From contig LT598461.1 in assembly GCA_900074725.1 (NCBI GenBank), forward strand, positions 992,001 through 1,056,000: 64,000 bases of DNA. The letters are read 5' to 3'. Position numbers and translations under genes: made by a program. Under the pieces are notes generated by a model. It worked only from the letters and a program-made list of their open reading frames with translations. It was not told the DNA's origin and did not search any database. Below, one piece after another: positions 8,768 to 17,889 of the stretch; position 1 is the stretch's first letter; each line of letters starts with the position of its first letter. The stretch is from Lachancea dasiensis. Taxonomy: Eukaryota; Ascomycota; Saccharomycetes; Saccharomycetales; Saccharomycetaceae.

Positions 8768-10687
8768 TTACTTCTTATTTTTCTTCTTACTCTTCTTTTT
8801 CTTCTTCTTCGAACTGCTAGGAGTGTTGCCATTTGTGGTGTCCGGGATCGTCGACTCTCCAGCCTCTGGTGTGCTCTCAATCGCCTTTTCATCGTCATCG
8901 TCATCATCAACTTCATTTTCATTTGCTTCGTCATTCACAGCCTCTTGAGGGTTCTCTGGAAGCGTGTCCGTCTCCGCTGGCACAGCCTTGGGGGATTCGG
9001 CCTGTAATGGTAGATCATGCATTTCGGAAACTTCCGCGATCAAATCTTTCTCCAGAGATTCTGGGGTTTCATTCGCTTTATCTGTTGGGCCCAAACCTTC
9101 AGTCTGAGCAGTTTCTTCGGCATGGTCGCTTTCCTCGTTCTTCTCCGATGGCTCTGCCGTAGAGGATGGATCAACAGGGTCGGTATTCGTCGGCACCACA
9201 TCTTCAGCAGCATTAGCGGTGGCACTATTGGTGGATAGTATATCTTCAGCCACTTCGACCTTGTGGGCTGTGCTACTCCCCTCCGGTGTTGTGATGGTTT
9301 CCGAACTATTTATTTGGAGAGGCACCTCCCGTCCGTTCGAGTCTGGGACGATATCGGGCTCAGAAGCGCTAGCTTCTTCTTTTTGATCCACGATAGGCTC
9401 TTCTACTTCTGGAGTTCCACCAACGTCCACCGCAGAGTCCACCGCAGTTTCCTGGATTGCTGGCTGTTGAGTTAGCGAAACAGTTTCTTGCGTCTCGTTC
9501 AATTGTTCGTCTCCCGCAACGTCTTCGGTGTTGGGGATTTCAGAGGTTAACGTAGGACTGTTGCCGTCGCTGGCTGGATCGCCTGCCTCTTGGGGCACGT
9601 CTTCAAGTTTCTCAACTATGTTGGAAGCTTCCGGTTCTTCAGCTATTTGTGGTTGTTCTACTGTCGCAGAGGGAACCGCAGAAATTACTTCAGCATCGCT
9701 TTTTACTGCTGTATTTGAAATTCCAGTCGAAACTGCGGATAAGCTACCCTGAGCCCCAATACTAGGGGCCGGTGTGTTCGCTTCACGAGAAATCTCTGGA
9801 GGTTCTTTCACCTTATTTTCCCCATTTGCTGCTTCGTTCAAAGAAGGGAGCTTCAAAAATTTATAGCTTTCCAAATTGCTGGCATCGGCGTCCAGATAGA
9901 AGCCACGAACACCAACAATTCGTCTTTCAAGTTCGCAGGCGCGGACCCACTCGGGCCTTACCACCGGAATGTTACTCTGCTTTGCCTTTTGAAGTTCAGC
10001 ATCTTCGTTGTCATTGTCATTTGTAATGAAATGCGTCGTGTCGATAGTTACATGCGACTGTAAAGGTTTCGCCCCAATGTTTTGCAGACTCGACTCGATA
10101 TGTCTTTTTGTAATCCCTTCGATGCCTTCAAGTGCACCCAAACATGCAGTTATCCCCGACATATCGGTCATCTTATGCGTTTGAAGGACAACTTTATCTG
10201 ACCAGAGGTCTCCTGAAGTTGTGCTCAATTTGAGCTGAAACGTATACTGGCTGTCCACGGATAGCCCCGAGATCTTAGTGGCGGTAGTTTTGAAGGGATT
10301 GGGTATCATTAAAGACCGTACTCCGTCTTTATAAAGGACTAGTGACTTCAGCTGGGCAGAGCCTAACTCTATGGGCTCCCATCCCAAAACACCACTGGTT
10401 TGTGTGACGTTAATACTTTTCAACACCGGACTCTGGGGTCTTCGAGTTCCGTATTTCTCTAAGATCTCATTTTGAAGTGATTGGAACTTTTCAAACTCCT
10501 GCTGTTCCAGATCATGATCTTCAGAGACTTGGATCCTGACGATGGATCCAGCTTTAACGTTATCCGGCAGAAGCATAGTTGGAAATTCAATTACGTGGTG
10601 ATTTTTTGTTGTCAGGAGTGCTAATGAGGCATCCAGCCTGCCGACAGTGAGCCATTCTTCGACTGGAGTTGTCGAATCGGTGCTCAT
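8768..10687 (-). CDS. CHS5: exomer subunit Chs5
   Basis: A 639-residue protein, read from the ATG at 10685-10687, which gives the start MSTDSTTPVEEW. The frame opens a further 32 codons upstream, but that extension does not look like the family. Order: N-terminal dimerisation segment with LTVGRLDASLALL, a fibronectin type III domain (about 80-165), a BRCT domain (about 170-265, ending in RPEWVRACELERRIVGVRGFYL-like sequence), then a long acidic Ser/Thr/Glu-rich tail ending in a lysine run. Chs5 is the scaffold of the exomer coat at the trans-Golgi, which exports Chs3 and Fus1 to the surface; FN3 plus BRCT bind Arf1. Length is close to S. cerevisiae Chs5 (671). In S. cerevisiae CHS5 is on another chromosome from VMA7 and UGA1, which fits the interleaving of a pre-duplication genome. 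Confidence 0.96.
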   Translation of the reverse strand: MSTDSTTPVEEWLTVGRLDASLALLTTKNHHVIEFPTMLLPDNVKAGSIVRIQVSEDHDLEQQEFEKFQSLQNEILEKYGTRRPQSPVLKSINVTQTSGVLGWEPIELGSAQLKSLVLYKDGVRSLMIPNPFKTTATKISGLSVDSQYTFQLKLSTTSGDLWSDKVVLQTHKMTDMSGITACLGALEGIEGITKRHIESSLQNIGAKPLQSHVTIDTTHFITNDNDNEDAELQKAKQSNIPVVRPEWVRACELERRIVGVRGFYLDADASNLESYKFLKLPSLNEAANGENKVKEPPEISREANTPAPSIGAQGSLSAVSTGISNTAVKSDAEVISAVPSATVEQPQIAEEPEASNIVEKLEDVPQEAGDPASDGNSPTLTSEIPNTEDVAGDEQLNETQETVSLTQQPAIQETAVDSAVDVGGTPEVEEPIVDQKEEASASEPDIVPDSNGREVPLQINSSETITTPEGSSTAHKVEVAEDILSTNSATANAAEDVVPTNTDPVDPSSTAEPSEKNEESDHAEETAQTEGLGPTDKANETPESLEKDLIAEVSEMHDLPLQAESPKAVPAETDTLPENPQEAVNDEANENEVDDDDDDEKAIESTPEAGESTIPDTTNGNTPSSSKKKKKKSKKKNKK

Positions 10688-11529
10688 CTTTGTTATTTTG
10701 GCCTTGCCCTTGTCTCCGTTTGTATAGCTTGGTCTCCTTTTACATTTGAGGTATTGTAACCGAGGCCTCCATGAAATCATCATTCACGAGTGTCGTGCTT
10801 CAAGGGCTACCATTATCTCGAGCGTTGCAAACATTGGTGATACTGGCGTCGCGACCTAGAGATTCAATTTGAGCTTTCAAAAATTAGGTGTATCGACGCA
10901 CTCATTGTTCAAAGCTGATGGCATTGAAATCCAGCGTAATCATCCTAACTACATTTGGTATTTAGTTTATTTTTCCACATGTGACGGCGAATGCCACCCG
11001 CTTGATACAATGCCGCCCGCTAGATGCCCCTGACTTCAGAAGGGTATCATGCGTTCTCTTGTTAACCGAGGCTACTTAAACTCATTCTTAATAGGATCTC
11101 AAATATGTGCGTTGTCAGGACATCTCTCGAAACGATGAACATGCGTTGTAGCTATCATGGGCATCACGGAACCTTGAAAACAAAAATGTGCTGCTAACGG
11201 TGGTCAAGGGCCGAACTCCTAACGGTACATTTATATCAAATTATGGATTATCTAATTACGCCCTCGACTAATGTGTCCACTTATTTTCATTCAGGAGCTG
11301 CTGAACGCCAGGGATCGACACACCCTCACCAAGGGCACATATTGCTCGAAGACAAGTCATTCTTTACAGAATCATGCAATTAATTCACCTATATACAACG
11401 TACCTTCACTTTTTGTCATCGAGGTCATTTTCAGTAATTAATTAACCTCACATGCCGGACACAGGTGAAGGTTCTCGGTCAACGTGAGTCTATCATATAA
11501 GCGCGAGTGCAGGAATGCCAAACCATCTT
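10688..11529. other. intergenic, no gene seen
   Basis: Upstream of CHS5 and downstream of UGA1. No protein-like frame or RNA gene is visible. A short imperfect duplication (atgcc-cccgct) lies near 10990-11025. Confidence 0.5.
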
Positions 11530-12951
11530 TCAATTCTCTAGTTCAGCAACTGCCTGAGTGAGTGCTTCCAAGAGAATGTCAGCATGCTTCTCTTCAAAAG
11601 TAAGCGTTGGTCTGAGCCTGACAGATTTCTCAGCGCACCCACCGACGTTGCATCCTTTCTGTTTTAAAGACTTGAGCAAGGCATCTCTCTGGGCAGACGA
11701 TGGTAAGTCCCAAGCAATGAATGTGCCTCTGTGTTGACCTCTCAATCTCTGAAATTTATCAGGGTTCTGAGATTGGAGCTGTTCCAGCTTGCCAAAAAGG
11801 TAGTCGCCGACACGAGATACCTGCTGGATCAGATTCTTATCGGTAACCTCCTGCGCAATGGCACCGGCAATAATCATACGGGCTGGCTCACCACACCAGG
11901 TGTTGAATTGTCTGTAAGGCTGATTAGGTACAAATAGTGGGTCATGAAAAAAGTAGCCAGCACTTTGAAATTTTTTGGAAAAGGTGACCAGATCAACTGG
12001 TGGTTGAATGTCGGCCCATTCGTGGCACCAAGCCTTACCTGTGGCACCGACACCTGTTTGGACCTCATCGATGATATACACAACACCGTGCTTCAAAGTC
12101 AAATCTCTCAGCTTCTGCAAGAAGTAAGTGGAAGCATGGTTGTCGCCACCCTCAGATTGAATGGGTTCGACGATCAAAGCTGCCACGGGAGTAGGCCATG
12201 ATGTGATGAGGTCTTCCACAATTTTTAAACAGCGGTCGTCCTCGGCACGGTTGGCAGCCTCGTTCTCGGCCAAGGGGAACGCATAGTATGGGTATTCAGC
12301 GTGCGGCCACTCAAAAGCAGGGAAGTCAAGCTTGTGGATGGGCTTGGAACAGGTGGACGAACCGGAAGCAAAAAGTCTCCCGTGAAAAGCTTTCTTAAAA
12401 GACAAGACGGCCAATTGAGGAGATCCCGGTTGCGCGTTCTGCATGACTGTGGTATTTTCCTCAGCGGAAAAAGCAGCGTTGTAGCCTCTTTGCTTGGCAC
12501 GGTAGTACATAAAGGCTGCTTTGAACGCCAACTCGTTGGCGTCTGCGCCAGAGAGACCCGACCAGACCTTGTCCTGGCCCTTTGGAGCAAAATCCAAAAT
12601 CTTTTGCAAAATTGGAGCTAGGTCCTTAGAAGGGAAGTTCCCCAAAGCCGGGCGGTCAACCAAAGCCCGAATCATCTCAGGCGACTTGGCGGCCTCGATC
12701 AGCTTGGGGTTGTTGTAGCCGAGCGCGATCGACGCAATTTGAGCGTACACGTCCAAAAAGGCATTGCCATCCGCGTCCACAATATAATTACCCAGCGATT
12801 TTTCGTAGTCCGCCAAGAAATACGCTGGTCTCGCGTCAAAGACCTGACCAAGCGTTTCCAAACCTTGGACAGACTGTGGGCCAGGAACACTGGCAGTCGT
12901 CACGACTGGAGAACTAGGTTCGGTAGGGTAGTATTCAGAGCAGGCAGACAT
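11530..12951 (-). CDS. UGA1: 4-aminobutyrate transaminase
   Basis: A 473-residue class III aminotransferase that converts GABA and 2-oxoglutarate into succinate semialdehyde and glutamate, the first step of GABA use as nitrogen source. Visible marks are the SGADANE block near 134-140, DEVQTGVGATGK (D295 binds the PLP ring nitrogen) and VTFSKKFQSAG, whose lysine (326 or 327) forms the Schiff base. Length matches S. cerevisiae Uga1. No mitochondrial presequence is seen, in keeping with the cytosolic yeast enzyme. YGR017W follows, as in S. cerevisiae. A GATAAG on the minus strand (13103-13108) and a 12-bp palindrome at 13137-13148 lie upstream. Confidence 0.96.
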   Translation of the reverse strand: MSACSEYYPTEPSSPVVTTASVPGPQSVQGLETLGQVFDARPAYFLADYEKSLGNYIVDADGNAFLDVYAQIASIALGYNNPKLIEAAKSPEMIRALVDRPALGNFPSKDLAPILQKILDFAPKGQDKVWSGLSGADANELAFKAAFMYYRAKQRGYNAAFSAEENTTVMQNAQPGSPQLAVLSFKKAFHGRLFASGSSTCSKPIHKLDFPAFEWPHAEYPYYAFPLAENEAANRAEDDRCLKIVEDLITSWPTPVAALIVEPIQSEGGDNHASTYFLQKLRDLTLKHGVVYIIDEVQTGVGATGKAWCHEWADIQPPVDLVTFSKKFQSAGYFFHDPLFVPNQPYRQFNTWCGEPARMIIAGAIAQEVTDKNLIQQVSRVGDYLFGKLEQLQSQNPDKFQRLRGQHRGTFIAWDLPSSAQRDALLKSLKQKGCNVGGCAEKSVRLRPTLTFEEKHADILLEALTQAVAELEN

Positions 12952-13136
12952 TGTTGAACGAGTCGAGAAAAGCCTTTGTATCGTGCGTATTTTCTAGCAA
13001 ACCAAGGCTAACGGTTGGCGAGTGTCAATGAGATAGTGACTTACAAACCTCTTGGCTCGTAACTCTGGTTCCTTTTATACCTTTACAGTCCACAGCCATC
13101 AGCTTATCATCCTGGCCCTTTTAGCCCATAAACCGA

Positions 13137-13148
13137 TCCCGCGCGGGA
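13137..13148. promoter_or_regulatory. 12-bp GC palindrome upstream of UGA1
   Basis: The sequence tcccgcgcggga is a perfect palindrome about 190 bases before the UGA1 start codon. GC-rich palindromes of this kind can be targets of Zn2Cys6 activators, and UGA1 in S. cerevisiae is induced through such a factor (Uga3). The sequence does not match the published UGA element exactly, so the role is a guess. Confidence 0.3.
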
Positions 13149-13236
13149 ACTAATAATTTCACTCATGATACACGGCCGGGCTCGCCAGCAACATCCACCG
13201 ACCAGAGCTTCTCCCGCTTATTCGCGCTGGAGGCCC

Positions 13237-14217
13237 TTATGGGCACACTTCTTCTTCATTCCATGATTCCGCACCCGTATCCGGGTCGACGTGGCGGCGA
13301 AACTTCCACCGCTCGCCGCCCCGTCCATCCTTGAGGTTCAAAAAATCGACCTCTTCGATGCACAGACACACAACGCCAAAGTTGTCGAAACCGGCGTCTT
13401 CCTTAGCACCGTCGACCCCCCGCTGTATCTTATCGAGCTGTTTGCTGGTCTCGGAGGTTACTGGGGTGCCGGGGTCTGGCTTGCGAAACTGGGCCTTCGT
13501 GGAGCGGGACAGATTGAACCACTGGCGGGTCAATTCCAACTGCCATTCTTTGGCAAGGGGCGGAGCGTAGTCCGGAGACCCTAGCACGCGGTTAGGGTGG
13601 GCTGGGGCGCCCCCGCCGCGGCTGCTACTTGTGGAAGAACGAGAAAGGTCGGCCGGCTGCGAGCCCGAGGCCGGTACAGAGCCACCTTCCGCCTGGCACG
13701 CGGCAGCAGAGCCCTCTGAGTCTTCCTGCTCCTCTTCCTCGTCCCCCGCCTCTCCGTGCCCCTTCAGCTGTTGCTGCTGGCCTTCGTCGTATTTGTAAAG
13801 CTCCTGTGCACCACCGTGAACGCTGGGCGACAGTATTGGATACTCGATCGTCCCTGCGTCTGGTAGGTTGTATTTGCTGGAAATAGGCGGCGTCTGCTGC
13901 TGCGACACCACAAAGCACTTCCCGCTGAAGCGGTATTGCTCCCACGTACTCGGGAAGTAGAAACAGGCCTCGAACGGCGCCGTTTCCGACCCAGACGCCA
14001 GGATTTCCTTGACTTTATCGCCACGCATGTCCGTGGTGAAGGTCAGCACATTGCTGCGCTTGTCGTGAAACAAAAAGTCCCGGAAGATGACCGTTCTACA
14101 CTTGGGCCGGTTGGTGATGGGGTCGACCGTGGCAAAGGAAAATGGCGTGAAGGTCTGGGAGTGGTTTTTCCACGACTGGATAAACTGCGGCACCCAGGGC
14201 GCCATCTGGTGAATCAT
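13237..14217 (-). CDS. pyridoxamine-phosphate-oxidase-like flavoprotein, YGR017W ortholog
   Basis: The 326-residue product resembles S. cerevisiae YGR017W, a protein of the FMN-binding split-barrel fold. The N-terminal half (about 1-130) contains MAPWVPQFIQSWKNH, FSFATVDP, RTVIFRDFLFHDKRSNVLTF and the later TDMRGDKVKEI segments, the order found in this family for FMN binding. The middle (about 145-225) is low-complexity, rich in Gln, Glu, Ser and Gly. The C-terminus has the LTRQWFNLSRSTKAQFRKPDPG block. Physiological substrate is unknown. The reading frame also allows a start at Met5. The gene is GC-rich. Adjacent to UGA1 as in S. cerevisiae. Confidence 0.85.
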   Translation of the reverse strand: MIHQMAPWVPQFIQSWKNHSQTFTPFSFATVDPITNRPKCRTVIFRDFLFHDKRSNVLTFTTDMRGDKVKEILASGSETAPFEACFYFPSTWEQYRFSGKCFVVSQQQTPPISSKYNLPDAGTIEYPILSPSVHGGAQELYKYDEGQQQQLKGHGEAGDEEEEQEDSEGSAAACQAEGGSVPASGSQPADLSRSSTSSSRGGGAPAHPNRVLGSPDYAPPLAKEWQLELTRQWFNLSRSTKAQFRKPDPGTPVTSETSKQLDKIQRGVDGAKEDAGFDNFGVVCLCIEEVDFLNLKDGRGGERWKFRRHVDPDTGAESWNEEEVCP

Positions 14218-14384
14218 CGGATACTCAATTACGCACGATCTGCACTCCGGGTAGGGCTAGGTGTGTTGAATGTCAACTCGTGGCCATTGGTCGTTTGAAT
14301 CTCCCTGGCGGTGCGTGTATTATGAAATTTTCACGCGAGATGAGATGCACGTACAAAGCGATTCAGCCGTTAATAGCGATATAC

Positions 14385-14410
14385 ACGAATGTACTCGCGA
14401 GTACATTCGT
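14385..14410. repeat. 26-bp perfect palindrome
   Basis: The arm acgaatgtactcg (14385-14397) is followed directly by its reverse complement cgagtacattcgt (14398-14410). The bases outside do not continue the pairing. It lies 168 bases upstream of the YGR017W ortholog's start codon. It could be a binding site for a dimeric protein or, if transcribed, a short hairpin without a loop. Confidence 0.9.
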
Positions 14411-15376
14411 CCTTGATGATTTTCGTATGAGAGCATCTCATTTTCAAATATATTTATTGTTTAATTACAATTCGATACTTTCGGCGCTTAAACTCAGTCT
14501 GAAGCCCAGGTTCACCTTCCATGATACCAGTCAGATCAACTTATCTCTAGCCTCAGTTGTGTTTGTAGATGTTAGAATATGTACGAGCCATTATGTAGCA
14601 CTTAGAATAGTCACAAAGTCCAGGGACTTTTGTCATGTTAGGGACCGGTCAACGGACAAGAAATGGAAGATAGGGCTGCGTGTGAACCTTGGGGCTGGCC
14701 TTTCAAGGTGATGCAACAAGTGGTGGTGATGGACCAGAGTCGTGTAGCCACCTAGGCTGGAGAGAAATCGAAGAATAGAAAAGCGAAAACATGGGGACGA
14801 ATGCAATAAGCCCAGCGGAGTAACGGATCCAAAGTCCACAAACTCGAATATAGTCGATAACATCAGTATACCGCGTGGTAATCCAATTCTCCGCTTAGAA
14901 TGTGAGTTTTGGAAGTCCACAATTTTATTCCGCTTGCCTTGTGCAGATCTCAGCAAGGTCAACAGAAGTTTTATTGTCATGGCTACCAACTTCGTCAAAG
15001 GACCTTCGCCATGTCAGAAGGCACCATGAAAGCGACCAGGAAGTGGGTCGTTGTAGATAAGCAGGGCATCGCAGATCAACTAACAGGGGGTGGTTATTCG
15101 ACGAACCCGAAAGCTAGTTGGGCTACCAAATCACATTTACCCCTCCTGACTACCTACAGTGGTCTGTATTCATCTGCTGAGCACGCTTAGCGATTGCTTG
15201 AATTCATGTCGAAATTTTCAGCTCTCGTTCACTGCTGTCCTAGTTGGGGGCTAAAAAAGAAGCTGTCTTGTCTTTTCAAGGCGGTCCTGTCAAACTAGCA
15301 ACTAAAGCACACCTTGCAGACCGTTAAGAGGGTATTTCCACTGATATGTGAATTCCAAGAAGAAGACATACATCGC

Positions 15377-15470
15377 TATCGAAGTGCCGTTGTATCGAAG
15401 TGCCGTTGTATCGAAGTGCCGTTGTATCGAAGTGTCGATGTATCGAAGGGTCGTTGCATCGATGTGTCGT
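15377..15470 (+). repeat. 16-bp tandem repeat, about 6 copies
   Basis: The unit tatcgaagtgccgttg is repeated head to tail, exactly in the first three copies and with one to three changes in the later copies. The period is not a multiple of three. The repeat lies in noncoding sequence, so a noncoding minisatellite is the simplest reading. Confidence 0.9.
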
Positions 15471-16291
15471 CTATCAGACTGCAAAGAAAGCAAATATCAA
15501 CAATATTATAATGGATAGTGGACCTAAAAGCGTCGCCAAGCTTGAGGGTCTACAAGATGCCGGTGGTATGCTTATGAAAATCAGATGCATGAACTCATGC
15601 TTGGGAACCTGATTTTTCTTCAAAAATTGCCAAAACCACGAGAGGAGGGAAGTGTGTAACTCTTGGCGAGACTTTAACCACTTCACACACTTCCTAAACC
15701 CATAGTTTTTATCATAGTGGACAATAGGCGGTACCATCCCGCAGCAACATCAGAAAATTTGTTTCCCGCCACGGACAAGTTTGTGCATTTGGTAGGGTGC
15801 CAAGGTGCTCCATGGACTTCCTTACTTATGATCTTGCAAGGACGAGTATATCATTTGCGGCGAAGATGAAGGGACCGAATTTGTATGCCTCACAACCCTT
15901 GTCAAAGAGCCAAGCGTGGGTTTCAAAGGATAAAAACGGGTGTTCCAAAATCACAGGCTTAGGGTGCTACGCACAGCCACGAACAGTCGATCAGTCGACG
16001 ATACTCATCCCAAAAATTTTGGGAAAAGAGAATCTCAGGTACCCGCTTTCAAGTACTTTGTGACACACCTCTGTCATGCATCCTTGGCGTAAGCCCATGT
16101 TTCGAGAAATATCAGCCAATCGCGTATGTATGAAGAATTAGGGCACTGGGTAACGCGGAAGCTACAACCCAACGCAAGACACATGCACTGATTGGCAGAC
16201 TGGATGAGGCCCAAAACTGAAAGCTCTTGAGGAGGTCATAAATATGCGGCATGGTTTCTTGAAAGGTCCAAACAGAAGTAGAAGCCTTCTC

Positions 16292-16951
16292 CTAGCAAAC
16301 CGCGCTACCTGGCCCTACCGAGTCCACCACTATGCCCACCTCTCGCTCCCCGTCCAGAACACATAGCGGCACCGTCTTCCCCGCCTCGGGGTCCCAAAAC
16401 ACGACGCGGTGGTCCGCGTCCACCGAAAGCCGTGATGCCAGCTCTTCCCATTCGGCCCGCTTAAGTCTTCTGGTCTCCGCTGCGACCTCGCCCGCGCTTC
16501 CGGCCAAAATCACTTGTTTCCCCACCAGAGAAGCAGCATCTACCGCACCAAGGGCAGGCCGGCATGGCACAACAATCCCCTGGACCGTGTCCTCGCCACA
16601 TAGCAGCATTGCCTCGCTGACCTCGCCTCGAAGCTTGCATTTTTTCAAATTATCCACCACCACCACCAAACTTCCCTCCAGTGCATCGGCACCCACGTAC
16701 GCCCGGAGCCCGCTACACACCTGTCGTACCGTAGCGGCTCCACCGGGGGCTGTCACATCAATCTGCGATACATACATCGTGTCGGCATTGGGATGGTGGG
16801 CCACATCCACTGCTCGGCCAATCTTCAAGTTTGCGAGCGAGAACCGCGTTTTCGACTGGGTTTTCGATACCAGCTCCGAATAACCGCGGTTCCAGATGCG
16901 CACAGAAAGGCCCAAGCCCACTCGGGCTGTTCCAAGGTGAATCCCAAGCAT
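16292..16951 (-). CDS. lone EMAPII/Arc1-type tRNA-binding-domain protein, likely mitochondrial
   Basis: The 219-residue protein has one recognisable domain, the tRNA-binding OB fold shared by Arc1, EMAPII and bacterial Trbp111 (about 40-150). The marks are FSLANLKIGRAVDVAHHPNA, VRQVCSGLRAYV and NLKKCKLRGEVSEAMLL. The first 37 residues have several Arg, Lys and hydrophobic residues and no acid until Glu26, which suggests a mitochondrial presequence. A C-terminal part of about 70 residues is unfamiliar. S. cerevisiae has this domain in Arc1, where it is joined to an N-terminal GST-like domain that binds two synthetases; that part is missing here. I know of no S. cerevisiae ortholog. The role is inferred as tRNA binding, perhaps as helper of a mitochondrial synthetase. 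GC-rich like its neighbours. Confidence 0.75.
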   Translation of the reverse strand: MLGIHLGTARVGLGLSVRIWNRGYSELVSKTQSKTRFSLANLKIGRAVDVAHHPNADTMYVSQIDVTAPGGAATVRQVCSGLRAYVGADALEGSLVVVVDNLKKCKLRGEVSEAMLLCGEDTVQGIVVPCRPALGAVDAASLVGKQVILAGSAGEVAAETRRLKRAEWEELASRLSVDADHRVVFWDPEAGKTVPLCVLDGEREVGIVVDSVGPGSAVC

Positions 16952-17110
16952 GGGTTTGTCTGTTTGTCTGACCTCGCGCCCGCGATGCCGATCGCGATGA
17001 GGGTTTCAATATCTTGATATTGAAAAATAAATTAATACAATTGATATAACGTACCCAGATTGGCAACCTCTCGTCCACCAGTTGAACACATCCACACGTC
17101 AACACAACCG

Positions 17111-17818
17111 ATGAGAGACTATAAGCTGGTGGTGCTAGGAGCCGGCGGGGTCGGCAAGTCGTGCCTAACCGTGCAATTCGTCCAGGGCGTGTATCTGGAC
17201 ACGTACGACCCGACGATCGAAGACTCGTATCGCAAGTCCATGGAGATTGACAACAAGATCTTCGACCTGGAGATCTTGGACACCGCGGGCGTCGCGCAAT
17301 TCACGGCGATGCGGGAGCTGTACATCAAATCTGGGCTCGGGTTTCTGCTGGTGTACTCGGTGACGGACCGGCAATCGCTGGAGGAATTGGTGGAGCTTCG
17401 CGAACAAGTCCTGCGAATCAAGGACTCGGACCGGGTGCCAATGGTGCTGGTGGGCAACAAGGCGGACCTGGAGGAAGAGAGGGTGGTGTCGGTCGAGGAG
17501 GGCATCGAGATGAGCAGCAAATGGGGGAAAGTGCCGTTTTACGAGACCAGCGCGCTGCTGCGCAGCAACGTGGAGGAAGTGTTTGTAGACGTGGTGAGAC
17601 AGATTATCCGCAACGAGTTGGAGGCGGCGAACGCGAACGCGAGTGCGAGTGCCGGCCTGGGCGCGGGCGCGGGCGCGGGTGTTGCGCGAGCCGAGGCTCC
17701 TGCTGGGAGGGAAAAGACGGCGGTGAGCAGGGACAAGGCACCCGTGGGCGGGCCCAAGAAACCGGAGCCCAAGCGCAGGAAGAAGAGCAAGAAGAAGAAC
17801 GCGTGTGTAGTGCTGTAG
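17111..17818 (+). CDS. RSR1: Ras-family GTPase Rsr1/Bud1
   Basis: A 235-residue small GTPase, read from the ATG at 17111 ([10 protein letters not shown]); the frame is open further upstream but family members start here. P-loop GAGGVGKS is at 10-17, effector region YDPTIEDSY follows, then DTAG, NKAD and ETSA for nucleotide binding. As in S. cerevisiae Rsr1, the DTAG is followed by VAQF rather than QE. The C-terminal region is a variable Ala/Gly stretch, then a polybasic segment and the CAAX box CVVL, which predicts geranylgeranylation and plasma-membrane binding. Rsr1 marks the bud site and recruits Cdc24 and Bem1. Length is shorter than the S. cerevisiae protein (272) because of the variable tail. 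Codons are strongly GC-biased. Confidence 0.96.
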   Translation: MRDYKLVVLGAGGVGKSCLTVQFVQGVYLDTYDPTIEDSYRKSMEIDNKIFDLEILDTAGVAQFTAMRELYIKSGLGFLLVYSVTDRQSLEELVELREQVLRIKDSDRVPMVLVGNKADLEEERVVSVEEGIEMSSKWGKVPFYETSALLRSNVEEVFVDVVRQIIRNELEAANANASASAGLGAGAGAGVARAEAPAGREKTAVSRDKAPVGGPKKPEPKRRKKSKKKNACVVL

Positions 17819-17889
17819 CCGCACGGTTGCGGGTGTGTATTATTATGTATTTAGTGGAAGTATGAGCGGAGCTGGAGAGGGCGAAGGAG

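Larger units (their letters stand above)
14218..16291. other. 2-kb gene-poor region with palindrome and tandem repeat
   Basis: No frame here has recognisable protein features; several are open for 60-140 codons on both strands without support. It holds a 26-bp perfect palindrome (14385-14410), a 16-bp tandem repeat (15377-15470), and a 10-bp inverted repeat (15648-15657 with 15685-15694). The region is less GC-rich than the genes on either side. It could hold a noncoding RNA or the remains of a lost gene; I cannot tell which. Confidence 0.5.
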
